From Terribacillus sp. FSL K6-0262 (GTDB lineage: Bacteria > Bacillota > Bacilli > Bacillales > Amphibacillaceae), in the NCBI RefSeq assembly GCF_037977385.1, contig NZ_CP150277.1:434001-498000 (forward strand): DNA of 64,000 bases, given 5' to 3'. Shown one piece after another: positions 54,866 to 64,000 of the stretch; the stretch's first letter is position 1, and the number at the start of each line of letters is the position of its first letter. A program made the position numbers and the translations under genes. The notes under the pieces are model-generated. The model was given only the letters and a program-made list of their open reading frames with translations, ran no database searches and had not been told where the DNA came from.

Positions 54866-55795
54866 ATGCCAAGAAAAAAAACAATAGGTTTTAACTTTTT
54901 TAAACCCGTGATCGAAACACACAATGGGGACACCATAACATTTGATTTATCAGATATTTTTGAAAATATAAGAAATGAATACTTTGATGCAAAAAGGAGA
55001 ATTGATGCTGGCTTAGGACCTATAGAATATAAGATAAACTATAGTTATAATAATGAACCAGCAAGGCTATCAAGCGTACAAGTAGATGTAGAAAGACAAT
55101 ATTACCATTTAGTGTTTGATAAGCTAGATTACCAAGTGCCTTCGAGAACCACCTTACATGGTGAATCTACTGCACTTGAGTTAGCTGATAATGAGTATAT
55201 TGGAATTGATGTTAATATTCTTTATGATGCTGAGCATCATATCTTAATGATACAAAGGAACAGAAATTCATTAGGTCCTTCAGGAATAGAAACATTTCTT
55301 TCCACAATAATAGATAGTTATACTGAAAATATAAATGGAACATTTCATCTTGCAATGGTATCTGATAACACAGCTAGAACAAGAGCTTTGAATCAATCTG
55401 CATATCGGAAAATACATATGAAAGTCACAGGACAAAGAGTTACTGGATTAATGGAGAGATTAGGGATTAATAATAATAGAGACGTCGAGACTATAGAAAT
55501 CTCATTTAATTCAAGAACTACAAGAGATGGAAAAATTGATGATGATTTTGCAAGACAAATATTAAGGGAGTATATAGAGGATGTAGGAAATGATGTACAA
55601 AAACTTCAAATAAGAGCCAGAGAGGATGAGGAAGGAGTCGTAGAGCCAATAGACTTAGTTGATCATAAATTGCAAGCTTTTACGGATTTTGAATTTATCG
55701 AAGATAGATATATAAATCCAGAAAGCGTATTTGTAAGAATGATAGAGATTTTTGATGACGGGGGTTACAAATTACAAGTATTGAGGATGAGATAG
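54866..55795 (+). CDS. hypothetical soluble protein, DUF6731-like, 309 aa; candidate defence sensor
   Basis: ATG after GGGAGGG. No signal or membrane helix. It begins MPRKKTIGFNFFKPVIETHN and has an alternating strand/helix pattern; the C-terminal third is acidic (DDDFARQILREYIEDVGNDV) and ends FDDGGYKLQVLRMR. I believe it resembles the family called DUF6731, from memory. The one-base gap to a four-helix membrane protein forms a two-gene unit. A soluble ~310 aa protein with a four-helix membrane partner is the layout of the Kiwa defence system (KwaB/KwaA), though in reverse gene order and without visible sequence proof. Confidence 0.55.
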   Translation: MPRKKTIGFNFFKPVIETHNGDTITFDLSDIFENIRNEYFDAKRRIDAGLGPIEYKINYSYNNEPARLSSVQVDVERQYYHLVFDKLDYQVPSRTTLHGESTALELADNEYIGIDVNILYDAEHHILMIQRNRNSLGPSGIETFLSTIIDSYTENINGTFHLAMVSDNTARTRALNQSAYRKIHMKVTGQRVTGLMERLGINNNRDVETIEISFNSRTTRDGKIDDDFARQILREYIEDVGNDVQKLQIRAREDEEGVVEPIDLVDHKLQAFTDFEFIEDRYINPESVFVRMIEIFDDGGYKLQVLRMR

Positions 55796-55796
55796 C

Positions 55797-56294
55797 TTGA
55801 GATTGTCTTACCGTTTACAATTAGCTGCTATAGTTATTTCTGTTATTATATCATTAATTATGTTTCGCTATTCAACTCTGTATAATTTTAAAGGTTATGA
55901 TAAAGCCTTGGAAGGGATACTACTCATATCGAGTATCAGTTTAGGATTTTACGGAGCTTGCATCGGTGTATTAGCGTCCATCTTTAACACCAAAGCAATC
56001 CAGGGTTTAATGAGTGAAAAAGGAGAAAAGCTTGAATTTATAATCATTACCTCTCTTTCATTGTTTATTGGTTTTATAACTGTATCTTTCACTATATTCT
56101 TTCAAGTTTTATTAGATAATGGCAATGTAAGTGAAACTATACTAAGGTGGACTAACAGCATTTGGAGTGGAGTAGTAATTAACTTTATTTGTAATCAAAT
56201 AATTTTTGTTACAATATCATTTATGATTTTCTTCTTTAACAAAGAAGAAAATCCCAAAAAAGATGTTTTTACACCTACGCTTAAGACCAAGTAG
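55797..56294 (+). CDS. four-helix membrane protein, partner of the 309 aa protein
   Basis: 165 aa, TTG start one base after the previous stop with GAGG in the preceding coding end. Helices at about 7-26, 37-62, 80-106 and 126-148, with a basic C-terminal tail (KEENPKKDVFTPTLKTK). No known motif. As the second gene it is likely a membrane effector or anchor of the pair. Confidence 0.55.
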   Translation: MRLSYRLQLAAIVISVIISLIMFRYSTLYNFKGYDKALEGILLISSISLGFYGACIGVLASIFNTKAIQGLMSEKGEKLEFIIITSLSLFIGFITVSFTIFFQVLLDNGNVSETILRWTNSIWSGVVINFICNQIIFVTISFMIFFFNKEENPKKDVFTPTLKTK

Positions 56295-56332
56295 AAGGGG
56301 AGCCAGTTAAATTCGGACCCCCTTTTTTTAAA
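56294..56332 (+). terminator. possible terminator
   Basis: AAGGGG...CCCCCTT stem with a long loop and T-run of seven after the membrane-protein stop. Weak stem. Confidence 0.4.
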
Positions 56333-56374
56333 AAATCTATAAGCATGGAAGGGCTGAAAATCGAGTTTCTTCTA

Positions 56375-56992
56375 TTATATATGCTCTACAGATTCATATT
56401 CTTTAACCAACCGATAAAAGGTAGTTTTATTTAGATCCAGATTCGTCATCGCCTTAACTGCTGTTATCTCTCCTGATTTCCAAAGCTCATATACTTTAAA
56501 CTCCTCTGACGTTTCGATTTTCGGTCTACCAAACTTCACACCATTCTGCAGTGCAACATCTATTCCTTCACGCAGCCTTTTTCGAATTCGATCACGTTCC
56601 TCTCGGGCCATCCAGGAGGTAATCTGTAATACCAAATCAGCAATGAAAGTTCCCATACTGTTGTTGTATTGCGTCGTATCTAGTAGGGGCATATCCACAA
56701 CGATATCAGCTTGAATTGTTCTTTGTTATATCATTCCACTCTTGCAGGATTTCTTCTTGTTCCTACCGAACCGGTCTAAGGAGTGAATATACGAGTGAAT
56801 ATACAAAATATCGCCTTTTCTGATGATCCGTTTCAGCAGCTGATAGTTGACTCGGTTAAAATCTTTTCCACTTTGCTTATCGATGAAGATGTCTCGTTTA
56901 TCCAGGCCCTGGTTCTTCATGGACTGTATCTGCCGACCTTCATTTTAATCTTTGCTGCTTACTCGTATGTATCCAAACTTTCTCACCTCCAT
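56375..56992 (-). pseudogene. serine recombinase (resolvase/invertase) pseudogene
   Basis: From ATG 56992: MEVRKFGYIRVSSKD, then an in-frame TAA where Gln is expected, then NEGRQIQSMKNQGLDKRDIF, DKQSGKDFNR and YIHSYIHSLDRFGRN, in which a 12-base duplication repeats YIHS. Two frameshifts follow (RNKEEILQEW, then IQADIVVDMPLLDTT), after which the frame is open to the C-terminal HTH (ITAVKAMTNLDLNKTTFYRL). The catalytic Ser (VSS) is kept, but the gene cannot make a full protein. Tn552/Bin3-type resolvase. Confidence 0.8.
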
Positions 56993-57179
56993 ATTATTAC
57001 TCCTCAACGTCTTATTCTATTAAAACGTTCGCAAAAGTCACCTAAAATAAAGAACGTTCAAAAATATTTTAATAGGTTTTTGAATGTCGATTTAGTTATT
57101 ATTCAATTAGAATGAGAGTATTCGTAAAAGTGTACTTTTATGAACATCTATTAATTTTTAACTAAAAGAAAAAAATGCC

Positions 57180-59074
57180 TTACGGCAAGATTTTGTCATT
57201 ATTAATCAAGATAGTCAAACATGGATCGTAGAACCCACCTTTTATTCCATTTACTTTATACGGAGTAATTTTTGCACAGGATGCACTTCCATCTGATGAA
57301 AACAGATTTAATACACCTCGAAGAGAAGACTCTGCTTTTTTATAGTATTCTGGATCGTTAGTTATCTCAGCTAAATTTTGATATACACGTCCCGTATAGG
57401 CACTCCAATAATGTGGAAAAGTGTCCCCATACAATTTACTTTTTCCAAACCAATATCCATCCCTATGCCTTATGGCAGTTTCGTAGAGGTGATAATCGGG
57501 TTGTAGACCATTAAAAAGTTCTAATATTTCTACATGTCTTTTTGCTTCGCAAAGAAACTCACTATCATCTGTTAACTTATACATTTCAAGTAAAAGATTT
57601 GCAGCGGGCGCTACAATGCTCTGTTCAAAGTTCACTTCTGATTTGGGATAGTTAATACCATAACGATTGATAGTATTTACATGTTCATTAAAGTAACTAA
57701 AATCTTGTGTCTCACAGTATCTAATTTGGCTTCCTCTAGTAAGGTAAGCATTTCAAACATTGGCATTTCAATCGGATAAAAATTAGCTCCGCCTTGCTTA
57801 TAGTACGCCAATAACACTTTCCCCATATCCTTTAAGTATTCTTCACTCTTCCATGTTAGATATAACTCCTTAAACAGGACCGCCAACCAAGAATAGTTAT
57901 ATAACCGATGAATATCGTTATTTCTTTTTATATCGTTAAATACCATACCTGTCTCTTCATCATAAAGCTCTCTTCTGATGTAATTTATATATTTTATTAA
58001 GCTTTTTTCAATTTGCTCATTCTCATTGTTTCTTAGAAAACGAGCAAGTAATACTCCCATTCCAAATCTTTCTCTGCCCCCGTTATGATTATGATAGTGA
58101 GAATAAAACATTTGATGATCTTCATTATCATAAATTAGTAAGGCACCATCTAGGTGGCTATTAATTTTATGGTATTGTTGCTTATTCACGATAAATTCAC
58201 ATCTGCTTTGCGTCAATTTTTCTATTTTAGGCAGCACCAGTACCTTTGCTTCCGCCATAATTCCACCTATCTTTACAGAATAGCAATACTCTCCAGGGGG
58301 CAAATCTTTCTCTCTGATTTCCAGCATATTTTTTTCTTTATTAAATTCAATTGACTTTCCATCTCTTGATATTTCGATTTCATGGTTTATTAAATCTTCA
58401 TGGTGTAGTATATCTATCTGGATTGCTTCTTGTTCAAATAAAGTATAATTTTCAGCTTGTATATGTACATAATTGGGATAAGTTAGAAGTGTATTATAAA
58501 AGTCTTCTTTTCCTTTATGCCAAAATAGTTCCCATTCAATAATGTAAGATTCTCCAGGTGCTAACTGAAACGGAGCTACATGTAACAAAAAGTCTCCACG
58601 ATCATTACTGATTAATGATAAATCACGCTCAACACTATATGACTTTAAACTTCCTTTTGTTAAGATTAAACCTAGATGTGGCGCTTCCACTACCATTCTC
58701 AACCCCATAACATAACTCACTTCTCCACCACACCAAATATGAGCATGACTTTTCTTCACAGTACAAATATCTGCTGAGTCATAATCATCATTAAAAGTTG
58801 TGTAGATTGAGGTATCCCCTAGCTTTGAAAAAAAATCAAACTCACTATTATTCTTAAACTCATAAACTTCTTTTAAAGTATTATGATCAGTAAAACTGTG
58901 AATTACTGTTGTTTCGATTCCTTTAGGTGCTTCAATAGTTCCCCATAGTCGTATTCCTTCCACCCAATTCATCTTGTATGGGTCGTCCTTATGCCATATT
59001 GAACTAATGTATTTTTCTCTATATTCAACTGTGAAAGGGCTGTCCTTAATATCATTCGTTTTTTTTATCTTCAT
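57180..59074 (-). pseudogene. frameshifted ~620 aa protein, possible carbohydrate-active enzyme
   Basis: Residues 1-450 lie in one frame (start MKIKKTNDIKDSPFTVEYRE) and the frame is lost near 57690-57700; a one-base change leads into FSYFNEHVNTINRYGINYPK and the second part, which ends GGFYDPCLTILINNDKILP. N-terminal half is beta-rich, the second half helical with HYHNHNGGRERFGMGVLLAR, YNYSWLAVLFKELY and FPHYWSAYTGRVYQNL, as in (alpha/alpha)6-barrel glycosidases. Family not recognised. No export signal. Either a recently inactivated gene or one sequencing error. Confidence 0.65.
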
Positions 59075-59169
59075 CAGACCTCCCCCTATCCTTCGTTCTG
59101 AGACTTCAATATTAATATTGATTAATCATTCCTTTAACAGATTATATCTAAAAAAATTTGAATAATAAA

Positions 59170-59440
59170 TTAAAAAATCAGTTTCTTTTGTTGAAACAAC
59201 AGAGTACTTTTAACAGTAAGGCATACACGCTGCTTTTGTCCGCCGCTTAATTGTGAGGAAATAGATTTAAAACGTAGGGATCCAGTCCGAAAATCTCTTC
59301 GACAGCATTCTATAATAACTAGTTGTTTTAATTCATGTAATGGAAACCCTAACTGCCTGGACTTTTGATCAATATCCTGTTTGATTCCAGATATTATTGT
59401 ATTAATTCTCATCATCTTTAGAACCTGAACAATGGACAAT
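59170..59440 (-). pseudogene. remnant of peptide ABC transporter ATPase
   Basis: Fragments EEIFGLDPYVLNLFPHN and, in another frame, QLSGGQKQRV, the ABC signature of Dpp/Opp-type ATPases. No Walker motifs remain. A gene relic. Confidence 0.6.
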
Positions 59441-59467
59441 CTTCTTTATTAAAGAGTGTACAAACAA

Positions 59468-59501
59468 AAGACTGATATCAAGATCGATATCAGTCTTTTA
59501 A
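59468..59501. terminator. Rho-independent terminator
   Basis: AAGACTGATATC / GATATCAGTCTT perfect 12-base stem, six-base loop and flanking T-run. Confidence 0.75.
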
Positions 59502-59510
59502 GAAATAATG

Positions 59511-59612
59511 TTACCTTTCTTCAGTTATGACTAGCCAAATTCCTGATAGGATGAGTGCTAACCCAATCCAAAATGTCTTTCCTATAAAGTGGTCAAGTAT
59601 ATACTCTAATGA
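59511..59612 (-). pseudogene. C-terminal remnant of a DMT (EamA-type) transporter
   Basis: Reads LEYILDHFIGKTFWIGLALI then LSGIWLVITEER and stop, like the last helix of EamA-family permeases. Only about 33 codons remain, directly downstream of the aminotransferase gene. Confidence 0.5.
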
Positions 59613-59620
59613 ACGTTGTC

Positions 59621-60832
59621 TTATATTACTTTATTGATACGGTTGTACTTTTGTAATTCTCGATTTAGAACTTCACCTATACGTTTAATGCCTTCAATGA
59701 TTGTTTCGCTATTTGTATTGGAGTAGTTAAGACGTAGTGTGTTGGTCTTTGTGCTATTTGGGAAGAAAGATATACCTGGAACTATAGCCACATCATGTTG
59801 CATGCACTCCATAAAAATCTTACTTGAATCCATAAATGTCGGAAGCTCTACCCAAATAAATAAACCTCCCTCTGGTTTACTGTAGGATATATTATCTGGG
59901 AAGAATCGATCGATGCTTTCAAGCATTGTTTTGCACCTTTCTTTGTATACAACTCTAATCTTTTTAATATGATTCTCTATATCATACAATTCCAAGTATT
60001 TAGCTGTAATACGCTGAGAAAAGCTATCAGAATGTAAGTCTGCAATTTGTTTAAACGCAACTAATTTCTCAATTATTATATTATCTGCGCAAATCCAACC
60101 TAATCGAAGACCTGGAGCGAAAATTTTCGAAAAGGTACTAAGATAAATTACCCGTCCATCCATGTCAAAGTGCTTTACTGGAGGAAGAGGAGTTCCAGAA
60201 AATCGCACAGCGCCATAAGGATTATCTTCTATGATTAAACAGTCATATTGACTGGCAAGTTCCACCATTCGCTTTCTTCTCTCTAGTTTAAGAGTTCTAC
60301 CTGTAGGATTTTGAAAATCCGGTACAGTGTAAATGAATTTAGCTTTAGAGTTTTTCTGAAGCTTTTCCTCCAATGCTTCCATAAGCATACCGTCTTCATC
60401 CATTTCCACTTCCACAAAATTAGCCTTATACACCTTGAAAGAGTTAATTGCCGCTAAATACGTAGGGCTTTCGCATATGATTGTATCACCCTCATCAAGA
60501 AAGAGTTTTCCTAGTAAGTCAATAGCTTGTTGAGATCCAGATGTAATTAAAGTTTGCTGAGGATTTGCTTTAATTCCAATTGTGTCCATACGCTTAACTA
60601 TCTCGTTTCTGAGTGGTAGATATCCTTCAGTTGTACTGTATTGAAGAGATGCTGCTCCATCAGTTTTAAGTACAGCATCACAAGCTATCCTCAATTCTTC
60701 GACTGGAAATAACTCAGCGGCAGGAAGTCCTCCTGCAAATGATATTACTTCTGGATGCTCAGTAACTTTGAGAATTTCCCTTGTTTCAGAATGTCTCGTT
60801 AATTTAGCTCGTTCTGCATACTTACCGTGCAT
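59621..60832 (-). CDS. PLP-dependent aminotransferase (2-aminoadipate/kynurenine aminotransferase-like)
   Basis: 403 aa from the ATG at 60832, with GAGAGGGG seven bases before. Fold type I: substrate segment VISFAGGLPAAELFP, TSGSQQAIDLLGKLFLDEGD, the Asn/Asp/Tyr of PDFQNPTGRT and IIEDNPYGAVRF, PLP-Lys in YLSTFSKIFAPGLRLGW, and final Arg in NTLRLNYSN. No GntR domain, so it is not a MocR regulator. Class of LysN/KAT-like aminotransferases on aromatic or branched amino acids. Associated with a DMT-transporter relic. Confidence 0.85.
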   Translation of the reverse strand: MHGKYAERAKLTRHSETREILKVTEHPEVISFAGGLPAAELFPVEELRIACDAVLKTDGAASLQYSTTEGYLPLRNEIVKRMDTIGIKANPQQTLITSGSQQAIDLLGKLFLDEGDTIICESPTYLAAINSFKVYKANFVEVEMDEDGMLMEALEEKLQKNSKAKFIYTVPDFQNPTGRTLKLERRKRMVELASQYDCLIIEDNPYGAVRFSGTPLPPVKHFDMDGRVIYLSTFSKIFAPGLRLGWICADNIIIEKLVAFKQIADLHSDSFSQRITAKYLELYDIENHIKKIRVVYKERCKTMLESIDRFFPDNISYSKPEGGLFIWVELPTFMDSSKIFMECMQHDVAIVPGISFFPNSTKTNTLRLNYSNTNSETIIEGIKRIGEVLNRELQKYNRINKVI

Positions 60833-61378
60833 GTACATGCCCCTCTCATATATTCAGTTAATTTCGAATAATCATAACACTTATAAGAATACCGTACAAT
60901 GCTGTAATTGTATGCCGAACAATTAATGCCGAATATCTTTGTTTTTATTATTGTCTCAGTTCCAACTCTCATAATCGATACTTGTTTAGTAAGGAGATCC
61001 CCATAAAAACAACTCTCCCTTTTTAGTTGCGCAGAAAGGGAGAGTTGTTTTTATTCTCATATTGAATTGCTCTTTTTAATAATATAATGTCTCGGTTAAT
61101 AAGCTTCCTCATAATATAATATGGGCACCTTTCGAAATCGTCCATTAATCGGACTAGCTCCCTATTAAAAAGTTCAAATTCAGATAAGTGCACTGCGCCT
61201 CTATCCTCCTAACTTTATATAATATCCTATCCTTACATAGTTAATCCGCTATTCTCTATTCCTGTTTTTTAGAAACTATTTATATTTATGTGTTGCTAGT
61301 GAGCCATTTGATAAGCGTTAATTTGATGTTGGTCCTATTTAATTTTTTCAACATTGTCATGAAGAATATTGTCACATT
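60833..61378. other. intergenic region with one hairpin
   Basis: About 545 AT-rich bases. At 61006-61053 a long hairpin AAAAACAACTCTCCCTTTT / AGAAAGGGAGAGTTGTTTTT looks like a terminator, but no gene in front of it can be supported on either strand. Otherwise nothing seen. Confidence 0.5.
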
Positions 61379-62176
61379 TTACTGTACAACATTACACAAT
61401 TTTCCGATTTTCTCCACTTCTACAACGATTTCGTCTCTAGTTTTAATCGGACAACTCCCAGATGGTGAACCCGTAGCTAAAATATCACCTGGCTCCAGTG
61501 TCATTACTTGCGAGATCCAGCTGATTAAATAAGGAATGCTGAGGGACATTTGATTGGTATTTCCGTCTTGGACAACACGACCGTTTAATGTCGTTACAAT
61601 CCGTAAATTTGTAGGATCTATTCCGGTAACAATATACGGACCTAAAGGTCCAAACGTATCAAACCCTTTGCCACGTGTAAACTGGGGATCTTTTCTTGTA
61701 AGATCTCTCGCTGTAACGTCATTAAATATTGTGCAGCCAAACACATAATCAAGCGCATCTTCTTCCTTAATATTTTTTCCGCGCTTTCCTATGACCAAGG
61801 CTACTTCTCCTTCAAGTTCTACTTGGTTGGTTAAGTCATTTGGAGGAAGAACGATTTTATCCTTGTCTGGAATAAGTGAAGATAATGGCTTTAAAAATAG
61901 AAAAGGTTCTGTACGGTTTGGCTCTCCACCAGTTTCCTTTGCATGATCCGCATAAGTCCAGCCGAAATTAATCACTTTAGAAGGCTCTACAGGCTCTAAA
62001 ACCTTCACGTCACTATATTTCACTTTTTCTCCATCATACTTTATTTCGTTATCAACAAGTTCAGTAAAACTGCTAGACAGTTGTAGTATTGTCTCACCAT
62101 CAACAATACCGAAGTGTTTTTTCCCATCTTGATGCTGGTAGCGAACTATTTTTTGTGTTTTTTGTAAGACCTGCAT
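61379..62176 (-). CDS. fumarylacetoacetate hydrolase family protein
   Basis: 265 aa. N-terminal domain, then the FAH fold: PSKVINFGWTYADHAKETGG, ELEGEVALVIGKRGKNI (metal Glu), FGCTIFNDVTARDLTRKDPQ, KGFDTFGPLGPYIV and LATGSPSG. Acylpyruvase or 2-keto-4-pentenoate-hydratase-like activity, probably in degradation of aromatic or sugar acids. The C-terminal end has unusual residues (SCPIKTRD, LCNVVQ) compared with typical VGP-KPGD and LRNPV. Monocistronic. Confidence 0.85.
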   Translation of the reverse strand: MQVLQKTQKIVRYQHQDGKKHFGIVDGETILQLSSSFTELVDNEIKYDGEKVKYSDVKVLEPVEPSKVINFGWTYADHAKETGGEPNRTEPFLFLKPLSSLIPDKDKIVLPPNDLTNQVELEGEVALVIGKRGKNIKEEDALDYVFGCTIFNDVTARDLTRKDPQFTRGKGFDTFGPLGPYIVTGIDPTNLRIVTTLNGRVVQDGNTNQMSLSIPYLISWISQVMTLEPGDILATGSPSGSCPIKTRDEIVVEVEKIGKLCNVVQ

Positions 62177-62482
62177 TATAAATTTACTCCTTTGGTAAGT
62201 AAGATACAGTTACTTAGAATAATATAATTTTAATACTTCACAAAATTTCGAAACCGTATTAGTAATTATATTAATAATAATAGACCTAATTAACGTCCAT
62301 TCTATCTCAGTTTGTGTCGGATTAGTTAATAAATTACATATAACAATAAAATTATTATATTTAATGAGTTTTCTATCGTGGAATAGATACTAGCGGTCCC
62401 TGAAAACTGTTTTACCTTAACCAGAATAGTTTCAGCTTATAGCGGAGAACCACCAGTACATAATTTCCATTTTTTATTTTAC
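62177..62482. other. intergenic region
   Basis: About 306 AT-rich bases between the FAH promoter and the end of cydB. No clear terminator or gene. Confidence 0.4.
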
Positions 62483-63499
62483 TTAATATTCCATGTGTTT
62501 CCGATGATCAACCCGTTTACGAAAAACGTAATAGCTCCAGATTTGAGAGCCTATCACGAATGGTAAAAGCCCCAAAGCAATATAACTCATGACCTTAAGA
62601 GAATAGTCTGCTGAAGAAGCTGTCTTCACAGTCAAACTATAAGCTTCATTTAACGAACTAATCATCACCCGCGGGAACAATCCGATAAATACGGAAGCAA
62701 TCAGCAGGATCATGATCAAACCTGACATTAGGAATGCCCAGCCATCACGTTTACGTGTGATGAAGTAGGCTGATGCGATATAAACTATAACACCCACCAC
62801 AAATAAATATTTTAAAATATTGCTATGGACACTGAACATATCTGTTTTAAAAGATGTCATCCCAAGAAATGCAATCAGCAAGATTGCGTTAATTGGCAGC
62901 AATATCTTTGCAATACGGCGGCAACGCTCTCGCAAATTATCCACCAACCTTAGTGTACCGAAGATAAGTCCATGCCATAAACAAAGCATTGTAAGTGTTA
63001 CGCCACCCAGAACTGTATAGAGATTAATAATATCAGTTACATTTGCATGAACTGTCATATTCTCATCAATCGGCAATCCTTGTATTAAGGCAGTGAACAT
63101 AATACCAAATGTAAGCGGAGGAATGATGCTACCAAATAAAATTACCCAATCCCATATTTTACGCCAAGTTGGATGCGCCACTTTTCCTCGAAATTCAAAA
63201 GCAACCCCACGCCCAATCAAACCAAATAGGATGAAGGCAAAACAGAGATAGAATCCGCTTAGCATGGACGCATACCAGTTAGGGAAAGCAGCAAACATCG
63301 CACCAATCGCTGTGATGAGCCATACTTCGTTGGCATCCCAGTATGGTCCGATTGAATTGATAAACGCTCGTTTTTCTAAGTCATCTTTGGCAACAAACTT
63401 ACTTGCAATCCCGACACCGAAGTCGAAACCTTCCAAGAAGAAAAAGCCAACGAAAAGAACAGCAACGAGAATGAACCAAAATTCATTAAGAGAAAGCAT
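62483..63499 (-). CDS. cydB: cytochrome bd ubiquinol/menaquinol oxidase subunit II
   Basis: 338 aa, eight to nine helices. LNEFWFILVAVLFVGFFFLE at the start, GPYWDANEVWLITAIGAMFA and LWHGLIFGTLRLVDN are CydB signatures. Partner of CydA in the bd-type quinol oxidase of the plasma membrane, used at low oxygen. Start overlaps cydA by 14 bases. Confidence 0.95.
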   Translation of the reverse strand: MLSLNEFWFILVAVLFVGFFFLEGFDFGVGIASKFVAKDDLEKRAFINSIGPYWDANEVWLITAIGAMFAAFPNWYASMLSGFYLCFAFILFGLIGRGVAFEFRGKVAHPTWRKIWDWVILFGSIIPPLTFGIMFTALIQGLPIDENMTVHANVTDIINLYTVLGGVTLTMLCLWHGLIFGTLRLVDNLRERCRRIAKILLPINAILLIAFLGMTSFKTDMFSVHSNILKYLFVVGVIVYIASAYFITRKRDGWAFLMSGLIMILLIASVFIGLFPRVMISSLNEAYSLTVKTASSADYSLKVMSYIALGLLPFVIGSQIWSYYVFRKRVDHRKHMEY

Positions 63500-64000
63500 G
63501 TTGACCCTCCTTCGTGTATGGATCTGCTATCGGATCTGTCTTCTCGATATCATGATTTGGACCTTTTTTAATTTCACGGACAAATAGTGTAATCATGACC
63601 GCAAATAGAATGACATACAAAACACAGAAGGTAATGAGGGAAAATAAAACTTCTCCAGCACTAACACCCGCGCTAACCGCATCTTCTGTTTTCATATATC
63701 CAAACACAACCCATGGCTGACGCCCAATTTCAGTCATAATCCATCCAGCAGAGCTTCCGATGAATGGAAAGCTGATTGCAATAACCATCAATCTTAAATA
63801 CCATTTGCTAGTAGTAAGTTTTTTTCTGGCATACAAGTACGCACCCCAGATTGTAAGAACAGCAATTGCACCGCCAAGTGCACACATGACACGGAAACTC
63901 CAGAATGCAGTTTTAACTGGCGGGATGTAATTACCTGGCCCGTAAAGATCTTCATAACGTTGCTGCAGGGTATTCATGCCTTCAACTGAACCTTTAAACT
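63486..64000 (-). CDS. cydA: cytochrome bd oxidase subunit I, 5' part outside window
   Basis: About 171 C-terminal codons. The sequence reads on through base 64000 with no start, so the internal Met at 63977 is not the start. AFWSFRVMCALGGAIAVLTI, SAGWIMTEIGRQPWVVFGYM (with the heme-ligand region and GRQPW motif) identify CydA. C-terminal tail is soluble. Overlaps cydB by 14 bases. Confidence 0.95.
   Translation of the reverse strand, partial: FKGSVEGMNTLQQRYEDLYGPGNYIPPVKTAFWSFRVMCALGGAIAVLTIWGAYLYARKKLTTSKWYLRLMVIAISFPFIGSSAGWIMTEIGRQPWVVFGYMKTEDAVSAGVSAGEVLFSLITFCVLYVILFAVMITLFVREIKKGPNHDIEKTDPIADPYTKEGQHAFS

Noticed and set aside
63486..63977. Separate 163 aa gene starting at 63977
   Set aside because: The frame is open to the window end and the sequence is the C-terminal part of CydA; the Met is internal.

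Overview
The window looks like a chromosomal segment of a moderate-GC member of the Bacillaceae. Supporting signs are strong AGGAGG-type ribosome binding sites with frequent TTG and GTG starts, recognisable Bacillus orthologues (guaC, namA, paiA, the ydfHIJ set, cydAB), CcpA cre sites, a Fur box and PurR-type boxes. The genus (perhaps Terribacillus or a relative) cannot be fixed from sequence alone.

Layout. 1-9.8 kb is ordinary core: a solute-binding lipoprotein (cut by the window start) behind surE, a nucleotidyltransferase, a coiled-coil/M23 cell-wall hydrolase, a sarcosine-oxidase-type flavoenzyme, an RNase H-like protein, guaC and a Fur-box-preceded heme-degrading monooxygenase. 9.85-10.14 kb is a 292-bp repeat bounded by perfect 17-bp inverted repeats. 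10.1-19.8 kb is a galactoside-use cluster on the minus strand: YesN/YesM-type two-component pair, solute-binding protein, two permeases and a GH2 beta-galactosidase, with cre sites. 20-28 kb holds an aldo/keto reductase, a CitMHS transporter/LysR regulator/PrpF isomerase cluster, NUDIX and HAD hydrolases, a nucleotidyltransferase and namA. 28.4-44.4 kb has a MarR regulator, the ydfH-ydfI-ydfJ signalling/efflux set, a frameshifted TM2 gene, ROK and VOC proteins, a MarR-paiA pair, a regulator/MFS pair, MarR with cidA/lrgA-lrgB, a padR-DUF1048 operon, and an amino acid permease. Several of these regulators have striking palindromes at their promoters.

44.6-59.6 kb is an accessory, decaying region. 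Two paralogous three-gene cassettes lie in opposite orientation (45.2-48.1 kb minus, 50.5-53.4 kb plus). Each encodes a lipoprotein, a ~612-615 aa protein with an N-terminal GHSLG lipase-like domain and a helical C-terminal half, and a ~111 aa small helical protein. This matches the logic of TslA, the Staphylococcus type VII-secreted lipase toxin with reversed domain order, its lipoprotein immunity partner and its small targeting partners. Around them are three copies of the 3' half of a tRNA-Val(GAC)-like gene in one orientation (45.0, 48.8 and 50.0 kb), a decayed tyrosine integrase, an orphan toxin C-terminal fragment, two copies (one truncated) of a small membrane protein, and an IS3-family fragment. 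Further right are a dead nitronate monooxygenase, an apparently intact two-gene unit (309 aa soluble protein plus four-helix membrane protein, a defence-system candidate), a dead serine recombinase, a frameshifted ~620 aa protein and transporter remnants. 59.6-64 kb returns to intact genes: an aminotransferase, a fumarylacetoacetate-hydrolase-family protein and cydAB (cydA cut by the window end).

The most interesting content is the pair of lipase-toxin cassettes at the tRNA-derived attachment sites. No type VII secretion core genes are in the window, so the secretion route is inferred.
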